Shown: piece after piece, positions 60,768-64,000 of the stretch
How the letters are laid out: each line of letters starts with the position of its first letter
How positions within the stretch are numbered: position 1 is the first letter of the stretch
Assembly (NCBI RefSeq): GCF_020564565.1
Contig: NZ_JAJCTD010000007.1
Span: 1 to 64,000, forward strand
DNA: 64,000 nucleotides
DNA from: Rhodobacter sp. Har01
Lineage (GTDB): Bacteria; Pseudomonadota; Alphaproteobacteria; Rhodobacterales; Rhodobacteraceae
Direction: 5' to 3'
Program-made: the position numbers and the translations under genes
The notes under the pieces: generated by a model
The model's input: the letters and a program-made list of their open reading frames with translations, nothing else
Databases searched by the model: none
What the model was told of the DNA's origin: nothing

Positions 60768-60783
60768 CCCGCCTTCGGGCGGG
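60768..60783 (+). terminator. UUCG-capped hairpin ahead of pccA
   Basis: CCCGCC-TTCG-GGCGGG directly after the lipoprotein stop: a six-base stem with a C(UUCG)G tetraloop, stable for its size. A terminator or RNA end. Confidence 0.55.
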
Positions 60784-60890
60784 AGACATCTGAAATCCAC
60801 GGGGTCGCCCGGGCCAACCGCCCGGCCGGCCCCGTCTTGCATTTTCGCCCGCCGCATGACTTGCGGCCCCGGGCCGACTGAGGGGGAACC

Positions 60891-62894
<2,004 letters not shown>

Positions 62895-62946
62895 CCGCCA
62901 CTGCTGCGACGGGCCGCTGCCGGACCAGGGGGCAGAACGGGGGGCG

Positions 62947-63408
62947 CTACCGCCCCGCCGGATACTTCTCCAGCGCCTCCGAGCGGGCGATGGGCATCTT
63001 GTCGATCGAGTTGATGACCTCTCGCCCGTCCCAAGGTAGGGGCTTGCGGAGGGCGGATTTCCAGTCCTTGTCCATCAGCACCAGGGAAAACCCGCGCGGC
63101 CGCAGCTTGCGGCGCAACTCGGACGGGGCGGCGGGATCGGTGTCGGTGATCAGGATCACGTCACGGGCCTGAAGCTGGGGGTAGTAGCGGGCCAGAAGCT
63201 CCATCTGGCGGATGAAGGCAGGGTCGTTCGGGCTGTCGGCAAAGACGATGACCGGGCGGCGCAGATAGACGAGTTCGGCCTCCACCACCTCGGACGAGGG
63301 GACGGGGGCGAACGGGTTCGCCTCGCCCGGGGCGGCGGTCTGGGCGTGAACGGCAAGCGGCGCGAGGGCCGCGAGGAACAGGACGGAACGGCGGTCAAGG
63401 CGGATCAT
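62947..63408 (-). CDS. DUF4174 exported protein
   Basis: The 153-residue precursor begins MIRLDRRSVLFLAALAPLAVHA, a signal peptide. The mature domain (YLRRPVIVFADSPNDPAFIR, ARDVILITDTDPAAPSELRR, then FSLVLMDKDW and DGREVINSIDKMPIARSEAL) has the DUF4174 order, a thioredoxin-like fold without redox Cys. It is the only gene on the minus strand between pccA and the mutase. ATG 63414 is an alternative start. Confidence 0.78.
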   Translation of the reverse strand: MIRLDRRSVLFLAALAPLAVHAQTAAPGEANPFAPVPSSEVVEAELVYLRRPVIVFADSPNDPAFIRQMELLARYYPQLQARDVILITDTDPAAPSELRRKLRPRGFSLVLMDKDWKSALRKPLPWDGREVINSIDKMPIARSEALEKYPAGR

Positions 63409-63488
63409 GCCCATGGATATAGGGCAGGCTGCGGAAAACCCCAAGCGGCGCGGACGCGGTTCGCGGCGGCACAGGAACGGAGAGACGA

Positions 63489-64000
63489 ATGGCGGACGTG
63501 AAGGCATGGGAGGCATTGGCCTCGAAGGAACTGAAGGGCGCAAGCCCGTCAACCCTGGACTGGCAGACGCTGGAAGGCATCACCGTCAAGCCGCTGTACA
63601 CGGCGGAGGATGTGGCGGGCCTGCCGCAGATGGGCGAATTGCCGGGCGTGGCGCCGTTCACCCGCGGGGTGCGGGCCACGATGTATGCCGGGCGGCCCTG
63701 GACCATTCGCCAGTACGCGGGGTTTTCCACCGCCGAGGAATCGAATTCCTTCTATCGCAAGGCGCTGCTGGCCGGGCAGCAGGGCGTGTCGGTCGCCTTC
63801 GACCTGGCCACCCACCGCGGCTATGACAGCGACCACCCGCGTGTGGTGGGCGATGTCGGCAAGGCCGGCGTGGCGATCGACAGCGTCGAAGACATGAAGG
63901 TGCTGTTCGACGGCATCCCCTTGGAAAAGATCAGCGTTTCCATGACGATGAACGGCGCGGTGATCCCGATCCTGGCGAATTTCATCGTGACGGGCGAGGA
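63489..64000 (+). CDS. Methylmalonyl-CoA mutase, N-terminal part (cut by the window)
   Basis: The 170 visible codons ([20 protein letters not shown], then [20 protein letters not shown]) match the start of the large cobalamin-dependent mutase. The substrate-barrel motifs are [19 protein letters not shown], then [39 protein letters not shown] and [18 protein letters not shown]. It converts methylmalonyl-CoA to succinyl-CoA, the last step after PccA/PccB. GGAG precedes ATG 63489. The B12-binding domain lies beyond the edge. Confidence 0.95.
   Translation, partial: MADVKAWEALASKELKGASPSTLDWQTLEGITVKPLYTAEDVAGLPQMGELPGVAPFTRGVRATMYAGRPWTIRQYAGFSTAEESNSFYRKALLAGQQGVSVAFDLATHRGYDSDHPRVVGDVGKAGVAIDSVEDMKVLFDGIPLEKISVSMTMNGAVIPILANFIVTGE

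Overview
The window is high-GC alphaproteobacterial chromosome, most probably from a member of the Rhodobacteraceae (Rhodobacter, Gemmobacter or Tabrizicola-like). The reasons are the Flp/Tad pilus locus with several tiny pilins of the D-W type, a putR-putA pair, a PccR-type regulator next to pccB, a divergent choXWV / betI-betA cluster, bioMNY, dprA-topA, and a GC-rich intergenic element that I recognise from this family (GGGGGCGCTGCCCCC followed by CCCCGGGGTATTTGGGCCAAGATGAAG-like text). No plasmid or replication-origin signals were seen.

Layout. 1-2.7 kb is a decayed Mu-like prophage fragment: a truncated major head subunit gpT with a TGA in place of a conserved Trp, a frameshifted Mor-like DNA-binding gene, a small sulfotransferase-like gene and two small phage ORFs, preceded by a tRNA-like sequence. 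2.7-10.2 kb is ordinary chromosome: 8-oxoguanine deaminase, an RraB-like protein, a CHAP lipoprotein, guanine deaminase, the Mg2+ transporter MgtE and 5-formyl-THF cyclo-ligase. 10.2-23.8 kb, all on the minus strand, is a tight-adherence (Flp/Tad) locus: four flp pilins with duplicated leaders, rcpC/cpaB, rcpA/cpaC (secretin), an OmpA-like lipoprotein, tadZ, tadA, tadB, tadC, two TPR lipoproteins, the prepilin peptidase tadV and an AAA-type ATPase. A lytic transglycosylase gene is divergent from its upstream end.

25-38.5 kb holds scoA-orf76-scoB (acetoacetate CoA-transferase), tRNA-Leu(UAA), a chemoreceptor, the proline catabolism pair putR/putA, a rhomboid protease, a frameshifted GFA-family gene, suhB-like, an L,D-transpeptidase, a DUF1194 protein and divergent metR/metF. 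38.6-48 kb holds aroQ, an HpcH/HpaI aldolase, the biotin ECF transporter bioM-bioN-bioY, gabT, dprA and topA. 47.9-53.2 kb is a choline module: choX-choW-choV import (with an intercistronic hairpin after choX) divergent from betI and betA, with a BetI-like operator between them. 53.2-64 kb is the propionyl-CoA branch: pccR with a palindromic TTTGCAAA operator, an MFS exporter, pccB, three small lipoproteins, pccA, and the start of methylmalonyl-CoA mutase running off the right edge.

Functionally the strongest units are the pilus machine, osmoprotectant/choline uptake and oxidation, and propionyl-CoA to succinyl-CoA assimilation under PccR. The least ordinary material is the phage scar at the left edge, the pilin duplications with their shared leaders, and the run of tiny lipoproteins ending in the same TYTGKYK tail between pccB and pccA.
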